64,000 bases of DNA from Pantoea cypripedii (GCF_002095535.1 NZ_MLJI01000002.1:877786-941785); one strand, 5' to 3'; positions 34,946-44,313 are shown, counted from the stretch's first letter. The notes: generated by a model from the letters alone, not told the origin. Numbers and translations: made by a program.

Positions 34946-35020
34946 GTGAGAGGAATGACTTACCCGTCAGAGTGGCAGGTTCGCTGGTTGCAGGTTAAGC
35001 ACAGCGGGGGCCTGCCATGA
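34946..35020 (+). CDS. Possible 24-codon leader peptide coupled to the heptosyltransferase gene
   Basis: A short frame starting GTG at 34946 (or ATG at 34955) reads MRGMTYPSEWQVRWLQVKHS and ends GGLP, its TGA overlapping the next ATG (ATGA at 35017-35020). A GGAG lies five bases before the GTG. The 4-base overlap suggests translational coupling of the glycosyltransferase to this leader. I do not recognise the peptide. It may be only an open stretch of the 5' leader. Confidence 0.35.
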   Translation: MRGMTYPSEWQVRWLQVKHSGGLP

Positions 35021-36252
35021 CTGAAATTATCCCGGCTGTTGATATTACTGCGTCTGCGCCAGTTCATAGCGCAGCACCCGTCGCTTATCCATTCGTTCTT
35101 CCGCCAGACCGTCCCTCAATGAAGGGGCCAGCCGGTATTTTCTTCGACTTTAATGATGGGGCCAGGATCCTGTTGCCCGCAGGGCGCTGGCGCGTTGCCT
35201 TGCTGGACGATGACTCAGGCAACGTCCTGTTCAGCTGCGAGTCCGGTGCTGGCTGGGTTACATCCGCCAAAAAGTATTTTGTCCGTTTCCGCATTCAGGT
35301 CTGGCGTGGCGATGAAGTGGCTCCGCTGCTGGATGAAACCCTGTCCCTGAAGGACCGGGACGTTTTGATTTCCTTCCCCACCGGCACGCTGGGCGATCTG
35401 CTGGGGTGGTTCCACTACGCGGAACGTTTCCGCCTGTTGCACGGTTGTCGGCTGGAGTGTGCGATGGCGCCGAACATTATTAGCCTGCTGGAAGGGCAAT
35501 ATCCGCACATTCGCTTCTCCGCGCCGGACGCTGTGGTACAGCGTGCCCCGTACGCTACGTATCGCATCGGCCTGTTTTTCGGCGGCAACGAAACGCATCA
35601 GCCGATTGACTTCCGCCAGTCGGGTTTTCACCGCATTGCCGGACATATCCTGGGGGTTGACCCACGGGAGGAGGCTCCGCGCCTCAATCTCAGCGCACCG
35701 CGCACCATTACCGAGCCTTACGTCTGCATCGCTGTCCAGTCCACTGCCCAGGCCAAGTTCTGGAATAACGGACATGGCTGGGCGGAGGTGGTGGCACACC
35801 TGAAGAGTCTGGGTTACCGGGTGCTGTGTATCGACCGTGAGGCCCGTACCGGTCGTGGGTTTGTCTGGAACCACATCCCCTACGGCGCTGAAGACTTCAC
35901 CGGCAATCTGCCTTTGCAGGAACGGGTGGATCTGCTGCGCCACGCCAGTTTCTTTATCGGTTTGTCCAGTGGGCTTTCCTGGCTTGCCTGGGCGTCGCAG
36001 ATACCGGTGGTGCTGATCAGCGGCTTCACCCTGCCAGGCTCCGAATTTTACACACCCTGGCGGGTGTTCAGCAGTCACGGTTGCAGCGGCTGTTGGGACA
36101 GCCTGCATGAAACCTTCGACCACCAGGACTTTTTCTGGTGCCCGCGTCACAAGGGAACCGATCGGCAGTTCGAGTGCACCCGCCTGATTACTGGAAAACA
36201 GGTCTGTGGCGTGACCGACCGGCTCCATGCACAGCTGCATGGGCAGCAATAA
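35017..36252 (+). CDS. Autotransporter O-heptosyltransferase (TibC/Aah family)
   Basis: 411 residues. It transfers heptose to Ser/Thr on strand-loop-strand repeats of an autotransporter in the cytoplasm before export. Family marks are GPAGIFFDFNDGARI, VLISFPTGTLGDLLGWFHYA, YRIGLFFGGNETHQP, AQAKFWNNGHGWAEVV, GLSSGLSWLAWASQIPVVLISGF and the iron-binding cysteine cluster CSGCWDS, FWCPRHKG, ECTRLI. The cluster with four Cys matches TibC. The adhesin it modifies is encoded 57 bases downstream. Confidence 0.92.
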   Translation: MTEIIPAVDITASAPVHSAAPVAYPFVLPPDRPSMKGPAGIFFDFNDGARILLPAGRWRVALLDDDSGNVLFSCESGAGWVTSAKKYFVRFRIQVWRGDEVAPLLDETLSLKDRDVLISFPTGTLGDLLGWFHYAERFRLLHGCRLECAMAPNIISLLEGQYPHIRFSAPDAVVQRAPYATYRIGLFFGGNETHQPIDFRQSGFHRIAGHILGVDPREEAPRLNLSAPRTITEPYVCIAVQSTAQAKFWNNGHGWAEVVAHLKSLGYRVLCIDREARTGRGFVWNHIPYGAEDFTGNLPLQERVDLLRHASFFIGLSSGLSWLAWASQIPVVLISGFTLPGSEFYTPWRVFSSHGCSGCWDSLHETFDHQDFFWCPRHKGTDRQFECTRLITGKQVCGVTDRLHAQLHGQQ

Positions 36253-36309
36253 AAACCACACACAAGGTGACCGTTCACCTGCAAACACTAAAACAAGAGA
36301 GACAGGGCA

Positions 36310-39300
36310 ATGAATAAAGCTTACAGAATTGTCTGGAGCGCAGCGCGTCAGGCGTGGGTAGTGGCATCAGAGCGCGCCGGCAGCGGTGGGCGTCCGCCGA
36401 TGGCGGTGAAGAAGGCGGCATGTGCGATCCTGCTGCTGGGGGGGGGCATCGCGTCGCAGCCAGCAGCGGCGGTGACTTACACCGGTACCATTTCGGGAGC
36501 CGGAGTGACGCAGACGCTCAACAGTGGTGATACCGCGACCGGCATGACCGTGACCAATCATGCCTGGCAATACGTCAGTAGTGGTGCCTTAGCCACTTCA
36601 ACGTCAGTGACCAATGACGCTAATCAGACTGTTTTTGCCGGAGGTTCTGCGGTAGCGACCACCTTAAACAACAGCGGGTCTTTCCAGTACGTCAGCAGTG
36701 GTGGTGTGGCAACCGGCACAACGGTCAACAGCGGGTCGAGGCAGTATGTCTATTCTGGGGGTTCTGTTTTCTCAACGACGCTGAATAGTGGAGGAAGCAT
36801 CGGGCTTAATCCGGGTGCAACTGCCTTCGATCTTACCGTTAACTCAGGCGGACGGGCGAATATTGCTGGCGGCACAGCCAGTAACGTGGTGCTCAACTCG
36901 GGTGGATACTTAAGTGCTGTGGTTAGCGCAGTGGTGACCGATTTCACTCAGCTGGCAGGAGGATCATTAACCGCTGACACCAGCACCACGATCGACGGCA
37001 CCAACAGCCTGGGTGCCTTCTCTATCAGTGGTGGTGTGGCAAACAATCTTCTGATGGAGAATAACGGCATATTAACTGTGCTGTCTGGCACCAGTGCTAT
37101 CAACACCACCCTTGGCTCTGCGGGATTGGCAGTCGTCTATAGCGGCGGAACGGCTCTGGATACCACGGTGAACAGCAATGGCAACCAGATCATCCTCAGT
37201 GGAGGTTCTGCCACTTCTTCCGTCCTGAATGGCGGCACGGAAACAGTCTCAGGGACGGCAACGGGGACCACGGTTAACCTGAACGGGGTGCAATATGTCA
37301 GCGCCGGAGGTTCCGCTATCTCCACTGTCATTAATTCCGGACAGGCGACGGTATTCGGAACAGCAACGGGCACGACGGTGAACCTGGGTGGAACGCAATA
37401 CGTGAGTTCCGGAGGCTCCGCTATCTCTACAGTCATTAACGGCGGAGAGGAGTCGGTATACGGGACAGCAACGGGTACCACGGTTAACCAGGGTGATCAA
37501 TATGTAGGCGTGGGTGGCGTGGCTACGGGTACTACTGTGAATTCCTCTGGTTGGCAGTATGTCTATGGTGTTGCCAATTCTGCCATCGTGAATACTTCCG
37601 CTACGCAGTATGTTCAAAGCGGAGGCAGTGCTAACGCAACCATCGTTGAGGGTGGTAATCAGTTCGTCACCAGTGCTGGAACGGCGACTGACACGGTAGT
37701 GAACTCTGGTGGTCAGATTAATGTCGCAGGCAGCGTGACCTCCGCCACGATAAATAACGGCGCATTCGCCTACCTCTACAGTGGCGGCTCGACCAATGCG
37801 ACCCAGATCAATTCTGGCGGCATCGAGTACGTCAACTCAGGTAGCTTAAGTACTTCAGCCGTGGTGAACTCTGGCGGCTACCAGACGGTATACGCCGGCG
37901 CTGAAGCCGTCGACACTACCGTGTTGGGAGGTACGCAGCAGGTTCTGGGTGAGGCGACGTCAACCACGGTGAATTCAGGCGGCGCCCAGTATATTTATAG
38001 CGGCGGTACGGCGACCGGTACAGAAATCGGTGCTGGCGCTGCGCAGGGTATCTATGGAACAGCCAACTCAACCACAGTGGCGGCTGGCGGTGCGCAGTAT
38101 GTTTACAGCGGCGGCACGGCGAACTGGACTACCGTAACCAATAACGGCTTCATGAATGTCGCTAGCAGCGCTACGGCGTCTGATACCACCGTAAACTCCG
38201 GGGGCACGCTGTATGTCAATGATGGTGCTATCGCCTCTGGCCTGACGCTGGCATCCGGTGCGGGGCTCAATACCAGCACCGGGGCGACTCTCGCGGGGAC
38301 TAACGCACTGGGCGCGTTTTCTATCAGCGGTGGCCTGGCGCAAAACGTGTTGCTGGAGAACAACGGTTTCCTGAACGTCAAATCGGGTGACTCATCGATT
38401 GGGACGGTGATTAACCAGGGAGGCTTGGAGTACGTCATCGGCCATGCCACTGGCACCACGGTGAATTCAGGCGGTGTGCAGAGTGTACTGGGCACCGTGA
38501 CCTCAACCACCGTGAACTCCGGCGGCACGCTTGACGTGTTTAACGGCGGTAGTGGCTCCAGTTCGATCATCAACAATGGCGGCCTGTTGTCAGTCAGCAG
38601 TGGCGGTACCGCGACGGACACCACGGTGGCGGCGGGCGGTCTGCTGAATATTGCCGATGGCGGCGTGTTGACGCTGGCAAGCGGCAGCTTCGTCAACGAC
38701 GGTGTCACCACCTATGACACCAGCACCAGCGCAGCGCTGAATACTGATATCACCGGCAGCGGGCAGCTCACCAAGAACGGTTCCGGTACGCTGACGTTGG
38801 GCGGCACTTTCAGCCAGTCGCAGGTTAACCTCAATGACGGCGCACTGATCATGGACGGCCTGCAAGCCACCACGGACATTGTGGCGCAGGCCGGTACCTC
38901 ACTGTCGCTGGTCAACAGCACCACCCTGACCGGTATCATCGATCCGACGGACGTGAACATTGATGATAGCAGTAGCTGGAATATCACCGGTGACTCACTG
39001 GTCGATACCCTGACGAACGCCGGCAGCATCGTGTTTGTACCGTCGCAGGGGGCCTTTACCCCGTATACGCTGACCGTGACCAACCTGGTCGGCAATGGCG
39101 GTACTATTACCCTCTATACCGTGGCGGGCGACAGCAGCTCACCGATCGATAAAGTCGTTATCGATGGCGGTCAGGCTACCGGTAGCACCGGCCTGCTGGT
39201 GCTGAACCGGGGCGGACTGGGTGCCCAGACCACCGGCAACGGTATTGCGGTGATCGAGGCCATTAACGGGGGCACGACCGATGTCGGCGCGTTTACCCTG

Positions 39301-40410
39301 AACCAACCGCTGGTGGCGGGTGCGTATTCCTACAGCCTGTATCGCAACGCTGATCAGAGCTGGTACCTGACTTCCCAGCTGACACAAACCCCTACTACGG
39401 ATACCGGTACTACCACACCGGACGAGGGCAGCAGCGACACCACGCCGGTTAGCGGAACGACGAACTACCGTGACGGCATGTGGAGCTACGCGGCGTTGCC
39501 GTCACTGTCACTCGATTTCGATCGCCTGGTGGCAGGTACGGCGGACACACGCTTCCACTACGCGCCGGACAGCCGGGTCTGGGGCCGTCTGGTGGCGGGC
39601 CATCTGCGCCATGCTGACAGCGGTAGCCTGACAGGCGGCAGCGTGCCGGAAAGCAGCAGCGCGTACAGCTTCCTGCAATTGGGTGGGGATCTCTGGCAGC
39701 TTGACGGCGCCAATGCCGACTGGCGGGCAGGGCTGTACGGTGCCACCGGCCTGATGCGCAGCGATGTCTGGCGTGACGGCGGCAGCCACGCGGCGGGTAC
39801 CGATCGCGACACGTCTTATACCGGTGGCGTGTACCTGTCGGGCCGCAGCCATGCGGGTTTACATGTTGATGGTCTGTTGCAGGCAAGTCGCCACAGCCTG
39901 TCTACCAACTCGAACGACGGCACGCGTCTGTCGACTGACGGCACCGGCTGGCTGGCCTCGGCAGAACTTGGTCAGGCGTTTAACGTCGGATCAAACCTGT
40001 CACTGGAACCGCAGTTGCAGTACACGGTGCAGGGCCTCAGCGTGGATGATGCTCAGGATGAAGCAGCATCACTCAGCTGGTCCAACACTCATCGCCAGTC
40101 GGTCCGTGCAGGGCTGAAGGTTGGCTCGTCGCAGTCTGCGAAGGCGAAGTTGAGCTGGTGGGTTACGCCATCGATCACGCAGAGCTACGGCGGCCACAGC
40201 GGCGTGACGGCATCGGTGCCGGGCGTGGCGGGATCGGAAGCATCGTTCAGGAGCAACCTGTCGGGTACCGGCGTTGGGATCAACGGTGGTCTGGACGCAC
40301 GTATCCGTCAGAACGTGACGCTGGGCGTGCAGGGTGGCTGGTCTGATGCGCTGCACGGCGCGGAATCCGGTGGCTATTACGGCCAGGTCAGACTGGGCGT
40401 GTCGTTCTGA
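36310..40410 (+). CDS. AIDA-type autotransporter adhesin with strand-loop-strand repeats
   Basis: 1366 residues. The start MNKAYRIVWSAARQAWVV is the extended signal peptide region, followed by a hydrophobic signal ending near AAAVT. Residues ~60-820 hold dozens of imperfect ~19-residue repeats of the type TTVNSGGxQYVxSGGxAxG, the substrate of heptosyltransferases. A pertactin-like stalk and a Thr/Asp-rich linker follow, then the C-terminal barrel (about 1090-1366) beginning SLSLDFDRLVAGTADTRF and ending QVRLGVSF. It should be displayed on the surface for adhesion or aggregation. No autochaperone cleavage site can be placed. A terminator follows. Confidence 0.93.
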   Translation: MNKAYRIVWSAARQAWVVASERAGSGGRPPMAVKKAACAILLLGGGIASQPAAAVTYTGTISGAGVTQTLNSGDTATGMTVTNHAWQYVSSGALATSTSVTNDANQTVFAGGSAVATTLNNSGSFQYVSSGGVATGTTVNSGSRQYVYSGGSVFSTTLNSGGSIGLNPGATAFDLTVNSGGRANIAGGTASNVVLNSGGYLSAVVSAVVTDFTQLAGGSLTADTSTTIDGTNSLGAFSISGGVANNLLMENNGILTVLSGTSAINTTLGSAGLAVVYSGGTALDTTVNSNGNQIILSGGSATSSVLNGGTETVSGTATGTTVNLNGVQYVSAGGSAISTVINSGQATVFGTATGTTVNLGGTQYVSSGGSAISTVINGGEESVYGTATGTTVNQGDQYVGVGGVATGTTVNSSGWQYVYGVANSAIVNTSATQYVQSGGSANATIVEGGNQFVTSAGTATDTVVNSGGQINVAGSVTSATINNGAFAYLYSGGSTNATQINSGGIEYVNSGSLSTSAVVNSGGYQTVYAGAEAVDTTVLGGTQQVLGEATSTTVNSGGAQYIYSGGTATGTEIGAGAAQGIYGTANSTTVAAGGAQYVYSGGTANWTTVTNNGFMNVASSATASDTTVNSGGTLYVNDGAIASGLTLASGAGLNTSTGATLAGTNALGAFSISGGLAQNVLLENNGFLNVKSGDSSIGTVINQGGLEYVIGHATGTTVNSGGVQSVLGTVTSTTVNSGGTLDVFNGGSGSSSIINNGGLLSVSSGGTATDTTVAAGGLLNIADGGVLTLASGSFVNDGVTTYDTSTSAALNTDITGSGQLTKNGSGTLTLGGTFSQSQVNLNDGALIMDGLQATTDIVAQAGTSLSLVNSTTLTGIIDPTDVNIDDSSSWNITGDSLVDTLTNAGSIVFVPSQGAFTPYTLTVTNLVGNGGTITLYTVAGDSSSPIDKVVIDGGQATGSTGLLVLNRGGLGAQTTGNGIAVIEAINGGTTDVGAFTLNQPLVAGAYSYSLYRNADQSWYLTSQLTQTPTTDTGTTTPDEGSSDTTPVSGTTNYRDGMWSYAALPSLSLDFDRLVAGTADTRFHYAPDSRVWGRLVAGHLRHADSGSLTGGSVPESSSAYSFLQLGGDLWQLDGANADWRAGLYGATGLMRSDVWRDGGSHAAGTDRDTSYTGGVYLSGRSHAGLHVDGLLQASRHSLSTNSNDGTRLSTDGTGWLASAELGQAFNVGSNLSLEPQLQYTVQGLSVDDAQDEAASLSWSNTHRQSVRAGLKVGSSQSAKAKLSWWVTPSITQSYGGHSGVTASVPGVAGSEASFRSNLSGTGVGINGGLDARIRQNVTLGVQGGWSDALHGAESGGYYGQVRLGVSF

Positions 40411-40427
40411 TAATGATCCATTAACAG

Positions 40428-40450
40428 GCCGGGCATCTTTGCCCGGCTTT
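40428..40450 (+). terminator. Terminator of the adhesin operon
   Basis: GCCGGGCA (40428-40435) pairs with TGCCCGGC (40440-40447) over a 4-base loop, followed by TTT, 17 bases after the adhesin stop codon. Confidence 0.8.
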
Positions 40451-40455
40451 AATGT

Positions 40456-40480
40456 AAAAACCCCGTTCAGATGAACGGGT
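40456..40480 (-). terminator. Terminator of the rtcB operon
   Basis: On the minus strand CCCGTTCA, loop TC and TGAACGGG form a stem followed by GTTTTT (40456-40461 complement), immediately after the stop codon of the HEAT-like gene. Confidence 0.8.
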
Positions 40481-42070
40481 TTAGCTTGCGGAAGATAATC
40501 GGTCTCGTAGTTTTTTCAGACGCTCCTGCACCTCTTTATGGGGTTCAGCATCAGCACATTCTTCAATATATGGACCATGAACTGCCAGACTATCAAACGG
40601 CCACATTTCGAGAGCATTAATCGCCATCTGACGGTTTCTGATCACCGGACTTTTCAGCGCCGTCTCAAGTAAAGGCCATCCCATTTCTGGAAAGCGTTTT
40701 AATTCCTGCAATACCGAATCCAGGTTGCGCTGAGCAGCCCATTTTGGGCCAATGCCGCTACTCAGCGCGGGTCCACTCGCCATTTCTCTGAGGTCGAACT
40801 GAGTTTCTGCCAGAAAACATACCTGGCTTGCCTGGACGGCATCATCCGTCTGCATCAGTTGATACCAAAGCATTGATTCAGGATTATCTCGCTGTCGGGC
40901 AAAAAGGTCAGGGAAGGGATCTTCCTGGCGGAGGCGGCATACTTCAATCGCAAGATTGAACACGTAACCTTCTTCACCTGCCAGTGCCTGAGTAGTCACC
41001 TCATCCCACATGGCTAATGCCAGCACCTCGGCGCTCATGGCCACCAACTGCGAGGAAGTCGTGGTATCTAATGATTTCTCATTGTCAGCCCACTCACCCA
41101 GATTCCTGGCTGTGAGGTAGTGCAGTGGATGCGCAGGCTGATGTGCCAGGACGCTTTGCAAATAGAGCATGCAAGCCTTCCCTCCGTCATCATAAGCTGA
41201 CATACCGGCTACCGGACCTTCGTTTATCAGCACATACAGCATTTCTGCTGCCCCCAACAGAAGAGGATCGTCGTATTCTGTTGCCAGCGCGTCCACTAAC
41301 CCGCCTCGCAGTGCACAATTCAACGCTGTATATTCATTCATGACTGAGTTAGCGAAACCCTCACGTAACAGCCATTGACGCATCGTTTCATTCAGCGCAT
41401 CAGGGATGCGTTCCATGAGATGAATTCGGCCCCAGCCGTTGACCCTCTGTGCCATGGCAAACCATGTAGCTGCATATTGTTCAGGTTCAAGCATGGAACG
41501 CATCGCGACGACAGCATAAAGCGTGAACTCGTCATGACGCCCCAATACCTGTAACACCTCCACGCTACGCTGGCCGGGAAAGAAAGCCATCAGTGCCATA
41601 GCAAACTTTACTGCGTTGTGGTCCGGGCTTTGCGTGCAGAGCGATAGCACCAGGTTGTGGAGTCGATCCGCTTGCAGGCCAGGGCTCTCCGCAATGGCTT
41701 TCATCAGATCGTCAATGTAATACAATGGTGAATCCTGATTTATCAGGTGATACAACCGCTGCATCGTTTGCATGCCAGGTTTTGCCAGCGCCTGCTTCAA
41801 CGCCAGTAGTATCTCATCAGTTCCGGGGTCATCGCTGCCTACACCGAAGTGATAAATCATCGTTCCTTCAAGCGCTCCCGGCGCCCAAAACGTTTCATCT
41901 GAATCACCTAATGGTTGATTCTCTAAAACATGATTATCCTCAACCAGTGGGTGTGGCTGAGCATAGGTTTGCTCAAGGCGGGCATAAATCGACGGTAACT
42001 CTGCATCCCAGACCACCGATATAGTCTGTTGCGGTTGCTTGCCAAGTAATCTGTTAAGCCAGTTTTTCAT
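40481..42070 (-). CDS. HEAT-repeat-like protein of the rtcB operon, function unknown
   Basis: 529 residues, soluble, no signal peptide. I do not recognise a named family. The protein is almost entirely helical. Its C-terminal part (PVIRNRQMAINALEMWPFDS, HKEVQERLKKLRDRL) looks like HEAT-type repeats, which usually act as protein- or RNA-binding scaffolds. It starts MKNWLNRLLGKQPQQ and is the third gene after rtcB and the nucleotidyltransferase (12-base gap), ending at a terminator, so it is part of the RtcR-controlled RNA-repair unit. A role in recognising damaged RNA or ribosomes is speculation. Confidence 0.7.
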   Translation of the reverse strand: MKNWLNRLLGKQPQQTISVVWDAELPSIYARLEQTYAQPHPLVEDNHVLENQPLGDSDETFWAPGALEGTMIYHFGVGSDDPGTDEILLALKQALAKPGMQTMQRLYHLINQDSPLYYIDDLMKAIAESPGLQADRLHNLVLSLCTQSPDHNAVKFAMALMAFFPGQRSVEVLQVLGRHDEFTLYAVVAMRSMLEPEQYAATWFAMAQRVNGWGRIHLMERIPDALNETMRQWLLREGFANSVMNEYTALNCALRGGLVDALATEYDDPLLLGAAEMLYVLINEGPVAGMSAYDDGGKACMLYLQSVLAHQPAHPLHYLTARNLGEWADNEKSLDTTTSSQLVAMSAEVLALAMWDEVTTQALAGEEGYVFNLAIEVCRLRQEDPFPDLFARQRDNPESMLWYQLMQTDDAVQASQVCFLAETQFDLREMASGPALSSGIGPKWAAQRNLDSVLQELKRFPEMGWPLLETALKSPVIRNRQMAINALEMWPFDSLAVHGPYIEECADAEPHKEVQERLKKLRDRLSSAS

Positions 42071-42082
42071 ATCCGTTCCCTG

Positions 42083-42886
42083 TTAAGCATGGTTTCCCAG
42101 CACGGTTTCAAATAGCAGTGCATCCAACAATGCGTCATCCCGCTTGTCTGCTGATCGGGCGAGTGCAACTTCAGTACGAGCCAGTTCATCCTCGATAAAG
42201 GCATGTATCACGGGCCGGCGTGGCCCATATTGCGCTTCACCGGCTCGCTGTTTAGCAGCAAGCAACGCCGCAATATCCTGCAGTAACGGGCCATCATCCA
42301 GGGTTCCCTGCAGCAACTGATCGAAACGCATCGGTGGTGCGCCTTTGCCCGCTTCTATCCAGCGCACGGCTAACAGCGGGCGCAACACATAAAAGTACTT
42401 TTTCAGCCTGACTTCATCGTCTTGCAGATACTGCCGAAAGTTCTTATGCGCCATGGACCGGTAGTGCCAACGCGCGCGTTCCGGTGAAAAGAAAAATTTG
42501 CTGATAGCGTTAATGCGGGCCATCACATCATCGTTCTGCCGGTATATGATGGGGGAGTCCAGCCAGTCGATAAGTGTCGGGTTGGCGCGCTTTAACAGCC
42601 CCAGCGCTTTGCGCCATTCCCAGCCGCAGACATCAAGTTCAGCGTCGATCGGTTTTTCGATAACATCTCGCGGCGATTCAACGCGCAGATACCACTCAGG
42701 TTTGTGCACGTAGAGAAAACGCACATCATAATCACTATCTGGTGAGGCAAAGCCCCAGCCGCGGCTGCCTGATTCACAGGCAAACAGAATACGCACATCG
42801 TGTTCATCTTCGATTTGGAGCAGAACTTCCCGAACGCGCCTATGCATTGACTCATTTACGCCGTGTAATCCAGTCTGTATGTTCAT
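42083..42886 (-). CDS. RlaP-type nucleotidyltransferase (polymerase-beta fold, COG3541)
   Basis: 267 residues. ESGSRGWGFASPDSDYDVRF holds the GS-x(n)-DxD motif of polymerase-beta-fold nucleotidyltransferases, and ELDVCGWEWRKALGLLKRANP plus PTLIDWLDSPIIYR are characteristic of COG3541/RlaP proteins. This family is often found with RNA ligases in repair operons, where it may add nucleotides to broken RNA ends; activity of this member is not known. The gene lies 13 bases after rtcB and 12 before the HEAT-like gene. Confidence 0.82.
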   Translation of the reverse strand: MNIQTGLHGVNESMHRRVREVLLQIEDEHDVRILFACESGSRGWGFASPDSDYDVRFLYVHKPEWYLRVESPRDVIEKPIDAELDVCGWEWRKALGLLKRANPTLIDWLDSPIIYRQNDDVMARINAISKFFFSPERARWHYRSMAHKNFRQYLQDDEVRLKKYFYVLRPLLAVRWIEAGKGAPPMRFDQLLQGTLDDGPLLQDIAALLAAKQRAGEAQYGPRRPVIHAFIEDELARTEVALARSADKRDDALLDALLFETVLGNHA

Positions 42887-42899
42887 CTCATTCTCCTTG

Positions 42900-44123
42900 T
42901 TATCCTTTTACGCATACGATCTGGCGCAGCGTGTGAACGATCTCCACCAGTGAGGATTGCGCTGCCATGACGGCATCAATGTCTTTGTAGGCCATGGGTA
43001 TTTCGTCGATTACGTCACGATCTTTGCGACACTCTACGTGGGCGGTGGCGCGTATTTGGTCATCAATGGTGAACCGATTTTTGGCGGCGGTTCGGCTCAT
43101 GATGCGGCCTGCACCGTGGCTGCAAGAGCAGAAGCTCTCTTCATTTCCCAGGCCGCGCACGATAAAACTTTTGGCTCCCATCGAACCGGGAATAATCCCC
43201 ATTTGTCCCTTTTGCGCGGAAACCGCACCCTTACGTGTGATCAGCACCTGCTCGTTAAAATGCTGCTCCTGCTGCACATAGTTATGATGGCAATTCACTG
43301 CCTCCTGATGGGTGGCAAAGGGTTTGGTTATACAGACAGACAAAGCGGCCAGTACACGATTCATCATGACCTCACGGTTATGATGCGCATAATCCTGAGC
43401 CCAACCTACCGCTTCCAGATAATCCTCATAATGACGGCTTCCTTCGCTGAACCAGGCGAGATTGCGATCAGGAAGATTGGCAATGTGCTGCTGCATGTCT
43501 TTCTGCGCCAGCGTAATAAACAGGGTGCCAATAGCATTACCCACCCCGCGCGAACCGCTGTGCAGCATTACCCATACCCGGTCGGCCTGATCAAGGCAGA
43601 TCTCAATAAAATGGTTCCCTGTGCCGAGTGTACCCAGATGCTGGTGGTTATTCGTTTTCAGCAGTTGAGGATATCGGTCGGTCAGATGCTTAAACCGGGT
43701 TGCCAGTTGTGCCCAATGTGCGTCAACGTCCGCGGGCGTATCATGCCAGGCACCTTTATCTCGCTTACCGCGGGTGCTGGTGCGGCCATGGGGCACGGCT
43801 TGTTCGATGGCGCTGCGCAGACCCAGCAGGTTGTCGGGCAAATCGGCGGCAACCAGTGAAGTTCGCACGGCAATCATGCCGCAACCAATGTCTACCCCTA
43901 CTGCCGCAGGAATGATGGCACCACGCGTCGGTATGACACTGCCAATTGTTGAACCTTTTCCCAGATGTACATCGGGCATGACAGCCATATGTTTAAAGAT
44001 AAATGGCAGGCTAGCAGTGTTGAGCAGCTGCTGTCTGGCTTCAGGTTCTACCGGCACGCCCTGCGTCCACATTTTTATCGGCGCACCTGAGGCAGAACTG
44101 AGTACTTCATATTGAGGTTTCAT
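42900..44123 (-). CDS. rtcB: RtcB 3'-phosphate/5'-OH RNA ligase
   Basis: 407 residues, the usual length. It joins 2',3'-cyclic phosphate or 3'-phosphate ends to 5'-OH ends using GTP and Mn. The metal and active-site motifs are AAVGVDIGCGMIAVRT, GTGNHFIEI, LHSGSRGVGN and CSCSHGAGRIMSR with the guanylylated His. A sigma-54 promoter lies 39-55 bases upstream, and RtcR is encoded divergently. RtcA cyclase, the usual partner in enterics, is not in this operon; a nucleotidyltransferase and a HEAT-like gene replace it. Confidence 0.95.
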   Translation of the reverse strand: MKPQYEVLSSASGAPIKMWTQGVPVEPEARQQLLNTASLPFIFKHMAVMPDVHLGKGSTIGSVIPTRGAIIPAAVGVDIGCGMIAVRTSLVAADLPDNLLGLRSAIEQAVPHGRTSTRGKRDKGAWHDTPADVDAHWAQLATRFKHLTDRYPQLLKTNNHQHLGTLGTGNHFIEICLDQADRVWVMLHSGSRGVGNAIGTLFITLAQKDMQQHIANLPDRNLAWFSEGSRHYEDYLEAVGWAQDYAHHNREVMMNRVLAALSVCITKPFATHQEAVNCHHNYVQQEQHFNEQVLITRKGAVSAQKGQMGIIPGSMGAKSFIVRGLGNEESFCSCSHGAGRIMSRTAAKNRFTIDDQIRATAHVECRKDRDVIDEIPMAYKDIDAVMAAQSSLVEIVHTLRQIVCVKG

Positions 44124-44161
44124 GTATTTCCGTCACTGATTGATTTCGTTTCCATACTTAT

Positions 44162-44178
44162 AGCGAATCGCGTGCCAA
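44162..44178 (-). promoter_or_regulatory. Sigma-54 promoter of the rtcB operon
   Basis: On the minus strand TTGGCACGCGATTCGCT has the -24 GG and -12 GC ten bases apart and matches TGGCAC-N5-TTGC closely. It stands 39-55 bases before the rtcB ATG, as expected for RtcR control. Confidence 0.75.
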
Positions 44179-44271
44179 TAATTATATTTTGCAGTAATTG
44201 TAAATAACATTATGATTTTAATCATATTTATTGTTTTTCATTCGATTTGCCACGTAAGGTGAGGAGAGGTA

Positions 44272-44293
44272 TTCTTATCTTATTGGATAAGAA
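44272..44293 (+). promoter_or_regulatory. Inverted repeat in the rtcR leader
   Basis: TTCTTATC (44272-44279) and GATAAGAA (44286-44293) are perfect inverted arms with a 6-base spacer, ending 20 bases before the rtcR ATG. It may be an operator or a leader hairpin. Confidence 0.4.
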
Positions 44294-44313
44294 TTTATCG
44301 TACAGGATAGGTA

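Noticed and set aside
35215..36288. 357-codon minus-strand frame
   Set aside because: Antisense to the heptosyltransferase, which has strong family motifs.
37137..39095. Several Pro/Val-rich minus-strand frames
   Set aside because: They arise from the repeat codons of the adhesin read in antisense.
36310..40410. Tandem repeats as a CRISPR-like or DNA-level array
   Set aside because: The repeats are imperfect at the DNA level and follow the protein repeat unit of the adhesin; there are no constant repeats with unique spacers.
42957..43859. 300-codon plus-strand frame
   Set aside because: Antisense to rtcB; no independent motif or ribosome site.
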